54,942 nucleotides of DNA. It comes from an uncultured Phocaeicola sp. (lineage in GTDB: Bacteria; Bacteroidota; Bacteroidia; Bacteroidales; Bacteroidaceae). The DNA lies in contig CAPAOL010000021.1 in the NCBI GenBank assembly GCA_948579315.1, positions 1 to 54,942 of the forward strand, read 5' to 3'. A model generated the notes under the pieces. The model saw only the letters and a program-made list of their open reading frames with translations, searched no databases and was not told the DNA's origin. The position numbers and the translations under genes are program-made. Numbering within the stretch: position 1 is the first letter of the stretch; each line of letters starts with the position of its first letter. Shown one piece after another: positions 34,998 through 43,494 of the stretch.

Positions 34998-36512
34998 ATG
35001 AAACAACTTCTCAAATTTATTATATCTATATTACTTCTCATCACATTTCAAAATTGCAGTGATGAATATGATGATACAACATTGGAGACTCGCATTGACA
35101 ACTTAGAAGATAGAGTAACCAAACTGGAAGAAATTTGTAGACAAACGAATATGAATATTAGTTCTCTGCAAACGATGATCAATGCAATGCAAAATAACGA
35201 ATTTATAAATAGTATAATACCAATAACTGAAAATGGAAGTACAATTGGTTATATCATAAACTTTTCACAAAGTGGTCCAATTAACATTTATAACGGAATA
35301 AATGGAAATAATGGAAAAGATGGTAAAAATGCACCAGTAATAGGTGTAAAGAAAGATATAGATAATATTTATTATTGGACTCTTACAAGTAATGAAAAGA
35401 CAGAATGGATAACCGATGATAATGGTAACAAACTACGCGTTACTGGAGAAAAAGGCATTAATGGAACAAATGGACAGAATGCTATTACTCCCCAATTCAC
35501 TATTGAAAATGAATATTGGTATGTTTCTTATAATAATGGTCAAACTTGGGAAAAACTTGGTAAAGCAAAAGGAGAAAGAGGACCATCTCCTTTTTATAGT
35601 ATGACCACTGATAACGAGTATATTACAATCACATTAGAATACGGAGACGAACCTATTAAATTACGTAAATATTATTCTTTATCCATTGAATTTGATAAAC
35701 CATATTTTGATTCATTAGAACCAAATCAAATTTATTCCATAGGTTATACAATAACAGGAAGTGCATTGAAAAGCAACATCAGCATAAAAACATTAACAAA
35801 AGATGGCTATCGAGCTATTGTAAAAGAGATTAGTGATACAACTGGAACCATTGAATTAACAACACCAAGAACGATTGTATACAGTGAAGTTATTATCCTG
35901 TTAAGTGATGGAATTGGAAGTACTATAATGAGCTCTATCGCAATAGGAGTATCAAAGAATCAGATATCCGTCAATAAACGCAAGAGTGATATCTTAACAA
36001 GGAAAATAGGAAACACCATCGATGACTCTGGAGGATTTGGGGGAGTTGACACAATATCTAATATATACGAAAATGGCAGAGGTATACTCACTTTTAATGG
36101 AAATGTTACTAAAATTGGGAAAAGAGCCTTTTACTCATATTCCTCATCATTTGGAATACACCCAAATCCTTTAACAAGTATAATCCTCCCTAACAGTGTT
36201 ACAAGTATAGAATCTGAAGCATTTTCATTTTGCAAAGAACTCACTCGTATTAATATTCCCAATAGTGTGAAGTTTATAGGAACCAATGCTTTTAATGAAT
36301 GTCGAAAACTCAAAGAGTTGATAATCCCCAACAGTGTCACTACTATGGCAAGATACGCATTTGCAGACACTGGACTCGAAAGTATAAAGTTGCCAGATCA
36401 ATTAGACTCAATAGCAACCGGCATGTTTCGTGACAGTTACTCTTTAAGTAATATACAATTTCCAGAAAAGATTACCAAAATCTGTAAGGAAGCTTTCTAT
36501 GATTGTATTTAG
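34998..36512 (+). pseudogene. 5' part of an interrupted BspA-type leucine-rich-repeat lipoprotein gene
   Basis: 504 codons. Lipobox signal (LLLITFQNC, Cys20), a short coiled coil (TRIDNLEDRVTKLEEICRQ), then a DUF4988-like region rich in G/N repeats (GINGNNGKDGKN, TGEKGINGTNGQN, KAKGERGPSPF). From about residue 370 it has BspA-type LRRs of the form IPNSVKFIGTNAFNECRKLKEL. It ends abruptly in the middle of a repeat (CKEAFYDCI, stop TAG), where the mobile element begins. The continuation is at 53723-54052. The intact protein would be a surface lipoprotein of ~610 aa. The AT-rich base use differs from the element. Confidence 0.9.
36503..36507. other. Left attachment site (attL core)
   Basis: TTGTA, shared with the right junction. 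It lies inside the Cys codon of the LRR motif AFYDC. Exact crossover bases are uncertain by several nucleotides. Confidence 0.5.
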
Positions 36513-36694
36513 AATGCCATAACAACCAAAAATAACAAGAAACATCCAATCATAAATCTTTAATTGTCAGCATGTTCTAAAAATTAACACTTTTCGACTG
36601 CTTTTTGATGCTTCCCAAATTTCCACATATTTTTGAGACGTATTTCTGACGTGGAGAATTTGCGGAGCTTGTTTTTTGCCACATCGTGCGGACA

Positions 36695-36813
36695 GTTGAC
36701 AAGGGTTTACAACCGTTTACGATGAGCGACAACAACCGCCCTGATATGCAGCAATAGTAACATTGTGCAGAAAGGCGACAACGGTTGACCTCCGTTTACA
36801 TCCGTTCACCATT
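36695..36813. repeat. Two clusters of three tandem 10-bp GTTKAC repeats near the left end
   Basis: GTTGACAAGG, GTTTACAACC and GTTTACGATG run head to tail at 36695-36724. GTTGACCTCC, GTTTACATCC and GTTCACCATT run head to tail at 36784-36813, same orientation. The exact 10-bp period puts all copies of a cluster on one face of the helix. They lie in the 348-bp gene-free stretch between the left end and the HTH gene and are likely arm-type sites for the integrase or for the tandem-HTH protein. Confidence 0.75.
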
Positions 36814-36860
36814 TCAGAGATATACGATTGAAGGAATTAACCAGTAAACGATAAAGCAGC

Positions 36861-37796
36861 ATGAAAGCAACAAGAAAATGCAATTTTTGTGGCAAGTCAT
36901 TTGTAACCCGGAGCGGGGTGCAGAAATATTGCAGTGAGGCTTGTCAGGCGGAAGCCAAACGAGCTAGAGCGGAACAGAAGAACAACCTTTTCAAAGCCGC
37001 CCGACCCTTGATGGAGATACAGCATCAGGAGTATCTCACCTTTTCCAAAGCAGCCGTACTCATGGGCTGTTCCCGACAGTACATCTATAAACTCGTAACC
37101 CTCGGCAAACTGAAAGCCTCACGTATCAGCAACCGCATGGCGTTTATCCGCAAGGCAGACATCGAGCGGATGCTGGAAGGCAATCCCTACCACCGTGTCC
37201 TGCCCGGCAGTACTTCCACTCCGAGAAAGTCCGCTTCATCTTCCCCGCTTGCCAAAAAAGAAAAAAGGGGAAAGGGAACCTATGAAGTGCTGGACTTCTA
37301 TTCTGGCGAGGAGGTGATGTCGCTCTTCAAGGTCAGGCAGTCGTGGCTCTATACCACAGCCAAGCGCAACCGCATTCCTATCTGCCGCATCGCAGGGAAA
37401 AACTATTACAGCAAGAAACACGTTGACGAGTTCTTCGGTGTGGCGGTTGATACAAGCAATATCACCGACTGGCTCCTGATTGAAGAAGCGGAAGAAGTAT
37501 TCGGCATGAAGCCCTCCGCACTCCGGGCATATGCCTACCGCCACAAGATACCGACCAAAAGAGAATACGGGCGTACCTATTACTCCAAATCCCATCTGGA
37601 CGAACTCCGCAGGACAGACCTCGTGAACGATGAACGCTACTACACCGTGGAGCAAGTCCGGCAGATTTACGGGCTTTCCTCCGCCAACATCAGCCATATC
37701 GTCAAGGTGAAGCACATCGAAAAGATAAAAGTAGGCGTGAAAAACCTGCTTTTGCGCTCTGATGTGGAGCGTGTCATGGCTGAAAGGGAGAAATAA
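36861..37796 (+). CDS. Zinc-finger protein with four tandem excisionase-type HTH domains
   Basis: 311 aa. An N-terminal zinc-ribbon (C7, C10, C24, C28: CNFCGKSF... YCSEAC) is followed by four MerR/Xis-like winged HTH units. They begin at about residues 58 (LTFSKAAVLMGCSRQYIYKLV), 148 (YSGEEVMSLFKVRQSWLY), 204 (LLIEEAEEVFGMKPSALRAY) and 260 (YYTVEQVRQIYGLSSANISHI); each ends in an aromatic-rich wing plus a helix such as YSKSHLDELR. A protein with repeated DNA-binding units next to a 3+3 array of 10-bp repeats suggests it binds that array as a directionality or targeting factor. This kind of gene is found beside integrases of Bacteroides mobilizable elements. Confidence 0.82.
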   Translation: MKATRKCNFCGKSFVTRSGVQKYCSEACQAEAKRARAEQKNNLFKAARPLMEIQHQEYLTFSKAAVLMGCSRQYIYKLVTLGKLKASRISNRMAFIRKADIERMLEGNPYHRVLPGSTSTPRKSASSSPLAKKEKRGKGTYEVLDFYSGEEVMSLFKVRQSWLYTTAKRNRIPICRIAGKNYYSKKHVDEFFGVAVDTSNITDWLLIEEAEEVFGMKPSALRAYAYRHKIPTKREYGRTYYSKSHLDELRRTDLVNDERYYTVEQVRQIYGLSSANISHIVKVKHIEKIKVGVKNLLLRSDVERVMAEREK

Positions 37797-37840
37797 CCGT
37801 GAGCAACCGACATTGCCGGAAAATTATTTCAAAATGATTG

Positions 37841-37881
37841 TCGTGGAGGTATTCACGGTTGTTTCACGTTGTTCCTTTGCC
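37841..37881 (+). promoter_or_regulatory. Shared operator/promoter element upstream of the integrase
   Basis: CGTGGAGGTATTCACGG (37842-37858), whose outer CGTG/CACG are inverted, then 13 nt, then TTCCTTTG, a near match to the -7 box. The same arrangement recurs before the Xis-like gene at 40251-40291, with identical 13-nt spacing. Confidence 0.65.
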
Positions 37882-37933
37882 ACCGTAAACACGGGAACAC
37901 CCCCGAAAATGTACAACTTAAAACATCATCAAT

Positions 37934-39052
37934 ATGAGCAAATGCAAGACAGTTACCTTGCGCAAGCGCAAGATTAAGAACGGAACACAGTATTCGCTGT
38001 GTCTGGACTATTATCCCGGCTACCGTGACAACACCACCATGAAGGTGATTACACGTGAAGCTCTTGGGATTTACATCTTCGCCAAACCTGCCAACCAGCA
38101 GGAGCGTGATTTCAACGCACGCATGATGAAAAAAGCGGAGATACTGCGTAATAGGCGTTATGAAGCCATCTTCAACGAGAACAACGGCTTCTTTGACAAA
38201 GCCAAGATGAAAGGCGATTTCCTCGCCTACTTCAAGGGGCTGGCAGACAGGAGGAATATCAAGTGGCAGCACGTCTATAAACATTTCGAGCGGTTCGTGA
38301 ACGGCAAATGCACCTTTGAGGAGGTGGACGTGGATTTGTGCCGCAAGTTCATGGAATATCTGCTTAACGCCCCACAATCCATACACACCAGCCAAAAGCT
38401 GCATATCAATTCTGCGGCGGGCTACTGGTCGGCTTTCCGTGCGGTACTTCACACCGCCTACCGGGACAGGAAGATAAAGGAGAACCCAAATGGATTCTTA
38501 GACCGCATCGAGTGCATTCCCACCATGAGGGAACATCTGAGCCAAGAGGAACTGATACGGCTTGCCGAAACGCCTTGTGAGGAAGAGGTATTGAAAAGGG
38601 CGTTCCTTTTCGGTTGTCTGACCGGACTAAGAAAGAGCGACATCAGGCAGCTCACTTGGCAGCAGATACAGCCGTACACCAACGGCAAGATGTTCGTGAC
38701 CACCCGTATGCAGAAGACCAAACAGATTGTACACAACCCCATCAGCGATGAAGCCTACGGACTGCTTGGAGAACGGCACGAGGGACTTATCTTTGACGGT
38801 TTCAAGGACAAGATGCTGCAAGGACCACTCAAACGCTGGCTCTTGGCGGCAGGCATAACCAAGAAGATAACCTTTCACTGCACCCGGCATTCATTCGGAA
38901 GCCTGCACGTGGAAATGGGTACGGACATGGCTGTCATCCAAGCCTATCTGGGACACAAGAACATTACCACCACGCAGATTTATTCCAAGATGGCGGCACA
39001 GCAGATGTGCGAGGTCATGGACAAGATAACCCTGAAACGCAAGGAAGCGTAA
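37934..39052 (+). CDS. int: Tyrosine recombinase (element integrase)
   Basis: 372 aa. An N-terminal arm-binding domain, a SAM-like core-binding domain (~90-180), and a catalytic domain with Arg233 (LTGLRKSDI), Lys near 261, H315-x-x-R318 (FHCTRHS), His341 (LGHKN) and the nucleophile Tyr350 (TTTQIYSKM). All catalytic residues are present, so it should be active. It would catalyse insertion and excision of the element. A terminator follows 28 nt after the stop. Preceded by the conserved operator also found upstream of the Xis-like gene. Confidence 0.94.
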   Translation: MSKCKTVTLRKRKIKNGTQYSLCLDYYPGYRDNTTMKVITREALGIYIFAKPANQQERDFNARMMKKAEILRNRRYEAIFNENNGFFDKAKMKGDFLAYFKGLADRRNIKWQHVYKHFERFVNGKCTFEEVDVDLCRKFMEYLLNAPQSIHTSQKLHINSAAGYWSAFRAVLHTAYRDRKIKENPNGFLDRIECIPTMREHLSQEELIRLAETPCEEEVLKRAFLFGCLTGLRKSDIRQLTWQQIQPYTNGKMFVTTRMQKTKQIVHNPISDEAYGLLGERHEGLIFDGFKDKMLQGPLKRWLLAAGITKKITFHCTRHSFGSLHVEMGTDMAVIQAYLGHKNITTTQIYSKMAAQQMCEVMDKITLKRKEA

Positions 39053-39080
39053 GGCGGTTCAAAATCCGGGATATTCAGAG

Positions 39081-39118
39081 GGAGCGGTTATTGTTTGGAG
39101 CTTTAACCGTTCCTTTTA
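39081..39118 (+). terminator. Intrinsic terminator of the integrase gene
   Basis: GGAGCGGTTA (39081-39090) pairs with TAACCGTTCC (39104-39113, one G-U pair), followed by TTTTATT. Confidence 0.75.
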
Positions 39119-39280
39119 TTTTGGTTGGTACTTAAAGTATGATAATTGAGTATGATTCTGGACATTTGGTGAAAAACATTGAAAAAGAAACCACTGACAA
39201 AGGATAATGAGTAATAATTGAAAGAAGACTATTAAATTTGCGAAAACAGTAACAAGTAACAACCGAATAAGACAAAGAAT

Positions 39281-40111
39281 ATGGAACCGTCCGTAAAAGA
39301 CAAACATATCATTTTAGGATTTGTCGGCTTTGCCATCCTCCTAATATCTTCCATAGCGACACTGGTTGTCGCTGAGAAATTCAACCAAGACACCTTTGTA
39401 AGGATGATAGTCTTTGTATGCAGCAACCTGTTGGGGTGGCTGCTCTACTTCTCCTTCCAGACAGTCATTTTCGATACATACGAAATCTACAGAATCAAGT
39501 TCGGCAGGAAAAAGACACCTGCCGAAATCACAGAAATTCAGGAAGACCAGTCCCAAGATGCACACAAGCCTGTAATATCGGCATCAATGCCAACAGGTGG
39601 AGAAGCGACCCCGGATATAAAACCGACAGAGATTGCCATATCCCCGGAGCTTCACGAGAAGAACCGTGCCGATTACGAGGACAGGGAGCAGCGGGAAAAT
39701 GAGGAGCGCATCGCTATGGTCATGGAATACATCCATTTCATCATGCCCCGTATTGCCGACAAGGAGACCGTGAACCACGTCTGTGGCGAGGTCAACAACT
39801 GGATGCGGCTCCACAGTTACAAGCCCAAGCCGATAAAAGGGCGGCTGACCAAAGATATTTCAAACATTCCGCTCCGCCATTTCGTGTGGAATATCTCCGA
39901 GCGTTTCATGTACAAGAAATACTACACGGGGGATAACCGTGCCCGCTTCATCAGCACCCTTTTCCCACGGGAGTTTGCCGATACGGACATAGCTACCATC
40001 AAGAACTTCAAGGTAGAGCCGTTAAAGACACTGATTCCCATTGACGAGCCTGAAAACGGCAGACTGGATTTCCATTATCCTGCGGATTATGTGCAGGAGA
40101 AGCGGATTTAA
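39281..40111 (+). CDS. Element-encoded membrane protein, unknown function
   Basis: 276 aa. Two transmembrane segments (HIILGFVGFAILLISSIATLVV, ~9-30, and MIVFVCSNLLGWLLYFSFQTV, ~42-62) precede a cytoplasmic part. That part has a charged linker and a C-terminal globular domain (~140-270) with HFIMPRIADKETVNHVCGEVNNW and LRHFVWNISERFMYKKYYTGDNRARF. Such proteins accompany integrases in Bacteroides mobilizable elements; their role is unknown to me. Transcribed in the same direction as int and xis but after the int terminator. Confidence 0.75.
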   Translation: MEPSVKDKHIILGFVGFAILLISSIATLVVAEKFNQDTFVRMIVFVCSNLLGWLLYFSFQTVIFDTYEIYRIKFGRKKTPAEITEIQEDQSQDAHKPVISASMPTGGEATPDIKPTEIAISPELHEKNRADYEDREQRENEERIAMVMEYIHFIMPRIADKETVNHVCGEVNNWMRLHSYKPKPIKGRLTKDISNIPLRHFVWNISERFMYKKYYTGDNRARFISTLFPREFADTDIATIKNFKVEPLKTLIPIDEPENGRLDFHYPADYVQEKRI

Positions 40112-40250
40112 GCCTGTTTTAGAGTAATCACGATAATAACGACAAACAGCCAAAAACTCATAATCCACTGTTATACAATAATTCCCGAATAACTTTACCC
40201 GTCATTTGCGGTTGGGCATCGTTATTCGGGAATTATTTTGCAATGACCTT

Positions 40251-40291
40251 TCGTGGAGATATTCACGGCTGTATCATTCCAGTCCTTTGCG
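40251..40291 (+). promoter_or_regulatory. Shared operator/promoter element upstream of the Xis-like gene
   Basis: CGTGGAGATATTCACGG (40252-40268), 13 nt, then GTCCTTTG (40282-40289). Together with flanking bases (CGG[T/C]TGT.TCA) it aligns with 37841-37881 over ~40 bp without gaps. It lies inside a longer reading frame of the next gene and so also argues for the ATG at 40322. Confidence 0.65.
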
Positions 40292-40321
40292 CCAAGCCTT
40301 ACAAAAGAGGCGAGTACGCAA

Positions 40322-40696
40322 ATGGAAAAAACAGTGATTACATTCAACGACCTCCCGGAGATTGTGGCTCAGCTTCGGGACGAGGTGATGAGCCTTAGAA
40401 GCCTGCTTACGGAGCAGCGCAGTGTGAACAACGCAAAGGCGGTGGACACCCATGTCCCCATGTCAGTGGAAGAGGCGGCGGAATATCTGGGCATTCCCAA
40501 AGGCACGCTCTACATGAAGCTGTCGGAGGGAAGCATTCCCGCCACCAAGCCCGGCAAACGATATTGCCTTTACAGGGACGAACTGGACAAATGGCTGGAA
40601 TCCTCCCGGAAGAATCCCGTACCCCTGTCCGATGAGGAACTGAGCGAATCCTTATCTTCTTCCCACCGCCGTAAGCCCGCTCCACGTAATTGGTAA
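40322..40696 (+). CDS. xis: Excisionase-like helix-turn-helix protein
   Basis: 124 aa from the ATG at 40322. An N-terminal coiled coil (LPEIVAQLRDEVMSLRSLLTEQ) is followed by one MerR/Xis-type winged HTH (SVEEAAEYLGIPKGTLYMKLSEGSIPATKPGKRYCLYRDELDKWLES, ~49-95) and a basic tail. The open frame extends to 40253, but that extension overlaps the conserved promoter element. Probably recombination directionality factor or transcription regulator of the element. The gene symbol marks likeness, not proof. Five nt from the next gene. Confidence 0.82.
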   Translation: MEKTVITFNDLPEIVAQLRDEVMSLRSLLTEQRSVNNAKAVDTHVPMSVEEAAEYLGIPKGTLYMKLSEGSIPATKPGKRYCLYRDELDKWLESSRKNPVPLSDEELSESLSSSHRRKPAPRNW

Positions 40697-40701
40697 ACGT
40701 C

Positions 40702-41841
40702 ATGGAAGAGGACAAGAATTATATCAGTCTGATACATGGCGACCTGACGAGGGCGACCCAAGTACAGCACGGGATGCCGGACGGTATCGGCGTGATGAGT
40801 ATCAAGACCGCCAACCGGACGATACTCGAAGCATCGCTGCTGCCCACGCCCCGTGCGCTCTGGGACAGTTTCTGGTATGAGGGGGAACTGTCCTGCCTCT
40901 TTGCGGATTCCAATGTGGGCAAGTCCATCCTTGCCGTGCAGATAGCCGACCGTATCGCCCGGACTGACGATGTGCTGTATCTGGACTTTGAACTCTCCGA
41001 AAAGCAGTTCCAGCTACGCTATACCAGCGAGCATGGAACGCCATACATCTTTCCTGAAAGGCTGTACCGGGTATCGCTTGACTGCAATTCGTTGCTAGAA
41101 GCCGATTTCGAGGAAGCCATCATGGGAGGCATAGAACAGATGGCTCTGCAAACCGGGTGCAAAATCTTCATCATTGACAATCTTACCTACCTGTGCTGCG
41201 CCATGGAGAAAGGCGATGCGGCAGGACGGCTGATGATACAGCTCAGCAACCTCAAAAAGAGATACGGATTGTCCGTCCTTGTTCTGGCACATACACCCAA
41301 ACGCTCTTTGGACTGTCCCATCACTTCCAACGACCTTGCCGGAAGCAAACGGCTCTACAATTTCTTTGACAGCGTGTTCGCCATCGGGAAGAGTGCGCAG
41401 GACGGAGGGCTTCGCTATGTGAAGCAGCTCAAAGTCCGATACGGGACATTCTCCCACGATGCGGACAATGTAATCATCTACGAGATTGAGAAGGTGGACG
41501 CTTTCTTGCAATTCGTGTTCAGGGATTATTCAATGGAAAAGGAACACCTGAAGAAACTGGGTGACAACGAATCCAGCCAGAGGGATTGCCAAATCCTGCA
41601 ATTGTCCCAGTCCGGCAAGTCCGTCAGGGAGATAGCCTCACAGGTGAACTGCGGCAAGTCCACCGTCAGCCGGATAATCCAGCGCAGCAAGGAGGACAGG
41701 AATGCAGCCGTCCCAAGTGTCCCGCTGTCCCAACAGACAGGAAGTGGGACAATGGGACAGCATGGGACAAGCGGGACAGTAAGAGAAACAAAGCAGGCGG
41801 AGTTGTTTACAGGATATGGGAAAGAGGAGGATAAGGCATGA
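40702..41841 (+). CDS. RepA-like AAA ATPase with C-terminal HTH
   Basis: 379 aa. RecA-like ATPase domain: Walker A ADSNVGKS (68-75), VLYLDFELSEKQ, and Walker B KIFIIDNLTYL, similar to RepA/AAA_25 replicative helicases of mobile elements. At about residues 295-325 is a resolvase-type HTH (LSQSGKSVREIASQVNCGKSTVSRIIQRS). The C-terminal low-complexity tail (VPSVPLSQQTGSGTMGQHGTSGT) is encoded by an array of GTCCC/GGGAC repeats, so the protein tail and a DNA repeat share the same bases. Start ATG chosen over the TTG at 40690, which overlaps xis. Likely loads at the element's origin with the primase gene downstream. Confidence 0.85.
   Translation: MEEDKNYISLIHGDLTRATQVQHGMPDGIGVMSIKTANRTILEASLLPTPRALWDSFWYEGELSCLFADSNVGKSILAVQIADRIARTDDVLYLDFELSEKQFQLRYTSEHGTPYIFPERLYRVSLDCNSLLEADFEEAIMGGIEQMALQTGCKIFIIDNLTYLCCAMEKGDAAGRLMIQLSNLKKRYGLSVLVLAHTPKRSLDCPITSNDLAGSKRLYNFFDSVFAIGKSAQDGGLRYVKQLKVRYGTFSHDADNVIIYEIEKVDAFLQFVFRDYSMEKEHLKKLGDNESSQRDCQILQLSQSGKSVREIASQVNCGKSTVSRIIQRSKEDRNAAVPSVPLSQQTGSGTMGQHGTSGTVRETKQAELFTGYGKEEDKA
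41710..41777. repeat. Iteron-like array 1 (GTCCC x3, GGGAC x4)
   Basis: GTCCC begins at 41710, 41719 and 41727; GGGAC begins at 41746, 41754, 41764 and 41773. The spacing is 8-10 bp and the two sets face each other, so the whole array is a large palindrome inside the 3' end of the ATPase gene. Confidence 0.75.
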
Positions 41842-41920
41842 AAAAGCAGTCTGCACATAGCTGTATAAAGGATAACCGCTTCATTTACGGTACAAGGGAT
41901 GATACAGGCAGAAGCCTGAT

Positions 41921-41989
41921 GTCCCAAGGTGTCCCGGGGTGTCCCACTGTCCCAAGTCTTATAGGGACGGGACAATGGGACAACGGGAC
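41921..41989. repeat. Iteron-like array 2 (GTCCC x4, GGGAC x4)
   Basis: GTCCC begins at 41921, 41931, 41941 and 41949; GGGAC begins at 41964, 41969, 41977 and 41985. It mirrors array 1 in the 180-bp gap between the ATPase and primase genes and overlaps a false GTG start of the primase frame at 41939. Candidate origin of replication. Confidence 0.75.
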
Positions 41990-42022
41990 AACAATCGAAA
42001 AACTCAAAAACAAAGACAAGCC

Positions 42023-43135
42023 ATGAGCAACTATTCGTTACAGAAATATAAAGGAACGGCAACACGGCATACTTGCCCGAATTGCGGGGACAAGCGTTCT
42101 TTCACATGTTATGTGGATGAAAGCGGTATGCTCCTGCATCCGTCTGTCGGCAGGTGCAATCATGAGAGCAGTTGCGGGTATCATTATACTCCCAAGGAGT
42201 ATTTCCACGACCACCCCGAATGCCGTACCGACAAGGGGTTCTCTTTTGACAGGCAAAGGTCAGAACGGAAGCCCGGACAGACATCACCAAAAGCAAGCAT
42301 AGGCTACATACCGCCAAAGTATGTGGAGAGGTCGCAAAGCGTGCACAGCAACTTCTTCCGCTTCATTTCCTCGCTCCTTGATTCCTATTACGGCAGCAAG
42401 GCAAAGGAAGTGTTGAAGCGGTTGCTGGAAGAGTACCGTCTTGGAGCAACCCGTGACGGGGCTGTCATCTTCTGGCAGATAGACCGCACAAACAGGGTAC
42501 GCACGGGCAAGGTGATGCAGTACAATCCAGAGGACGGACACCGTATCAAGGGAGGAGAGGTGTCGGCAGTGGACTGGATACACAGCATACTGAAAAGGCA
42601 ACGGGTACTGCCGGAGGATTGGCAACTTTCCCAATGCCTGTTCGGGGAACACCTGCTGAATGTCTATCCTGACAGAGTAGCGGTCTTGGTGGAATCCGAG
42701 AAGAGTGCCGTTATCGGCTCTGCCCTCTTTCCCGGTTATGTCTGGCTGGCGACAGGAGGCAAGAGCCAGTTGAGAGAGGAAAAGCTCCGTGTGCTGGGCG
42801 GACGAACCGTGCTTCTCTTTCCCGATGCGGACGGATATTCGGAGTGGAAACAGCATGCTGGGAGTATGACCTATTGCAAGATTGTCGTGTCTGACATCAT
42901 AGAGAAGAACGCCACACCGGAGCAGAAGGCAGCCCATATCGACATAGCCGACTGGATTGTCTTCCAGATACGGGAAAGTAAAATAATGTGTACAGCCAAT
43001 CATCTTGTAGAGGCGGAAAAAGTCCTCCGGCGGATGATAGAGAAGAACCCCGTCCTGCAAAAGCTGATAGATGATTTCGACCTTGTACTGGTCGGTGCAT
43101 CCCCAATCGGCAGTGGCGATGAAAACCCTCCTTAA
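42023..43135 (+). CDS. Zinc-finger/Toprim DNA primase of the element
   Basis: 370 aa. N-terminal zinc-binding motif with C18, C21, C45 and C51 (CPNCGDKRSF... CNHESSCGYHY) as in DnaG-type primases. A Toprim-like core has VLVESEKSAV (acidic Glu), WLATGGKSQL and VLLFPDADGYSEW (DxD). Resembles the DUF6371/TOPRIM primases of Bacteroides mobilizable elements, probably making primers for the element's replication. The frame is open to a GTG at 41939, but that lies in the iteron array; the ATG at 42023 gives a proper N-terminus. Works with the upstream RepA-like ATPase. Confidence 0.85.
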   Translation: MSNYSLQKYKGTATRHTCPNCGDKRSFTCYVDESGMLLHPSVGRCNHESSCGYHYTPKEYFHDHPECRTDKGFSFDRQRSERKPGQTSPKASIGYIPPKYVERSQSVHSNFFRFISSLLDSYYGSKAKEVLKRLLEEYRLGATRDGAVIFWQIDRTNRVRTGKVMQYNPEDGHRIKGGEVSAVDWIHSILKRQRVLPEDWQLSQCLFGEHLLNVYPDRVAVLVESEKSAVIGSALFPGYVWLATGGKSQLREEKLRVLGGRTVLLFPDADGYSEWKQHAGSMTYCKIVVSDIIEKNATPEQKAAHIDIADWIVFQIRESKIMCTANHLVEAEKVLRRMIEKNPVLQKLIDDFDLVLVGASPIGSGDENPP

Positions 43136-43172
43136 TGGAGGAGAGCGGAAGCCGTAGGCTGTAGCGGACAGA

Positions 43173-43446
43173 CAAGGGCTTGCCCTTGATATAGCCCACT
43201 ATAACTACACGCTTCGCTTCCGTAGTTGTGGGCTCTCCCGAGGGGCTGGGCTTTGCCCCGTCCCACTCAGGACGCTGCCCTGAGAACCCGGCAAGGGCTG
43301 TCAGCCCTATGCAACCCGACCAAAGAGTGACCCTCTCTTTGGAAACTCCGCTCAGAGGCTTCCACCCCTAAGAACCCGGAGCAGGAAGTGACCCTCTCCC
43401 TGCACCCTCCGATTAAGGCGATGCCCTAATAACCCATTGCGGTTAT
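43173..43446. other. oriT-like region: a ladder of short hairpins upstream of the relaxase
   Basis: The 359-bp gene-free stretch 43136-43494 contains at least eight stems: CAAGGGC/GCCCTTG (43173-43188), GCCCAC/GTGGGC (43194-43233), GGGGC/GCCCC (43242-43259), CTCAGG/CCTGAG (43266-43284), AGGGCT/AGCCCT (43294-43308), CCAAAGAG/CTCTTTGG (43320-43342), GCAGG/CCTGC (43381-43403) and ATAACC/GGTTAT (43429-43446). AGTGACCCTCTC and GAACCCGG each occur twice. Position just before the mob gene and the last AT-containing repeat suggest the transfer origin; the nick site is not known. Confidence 0.6.
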
Positions 43447-43494
43447 GAGCGGACAGCGGAAAATATTTTCATCAACAAATCAAATTCTAAAAAA

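Noticed and set aside
41710..41989. CRISPR-like array
   Set aside because: The units are 5-6 bp, in both orientations and without uniform spacers; they fit iterons, not CRISPR repeats.
41526..42065. 179-aa minus-strand frame over the iteron region
   Set aside because: Its C/P/V-rich sequence comes from the GTCCC repeats and it is antisense to the ATPase gene.
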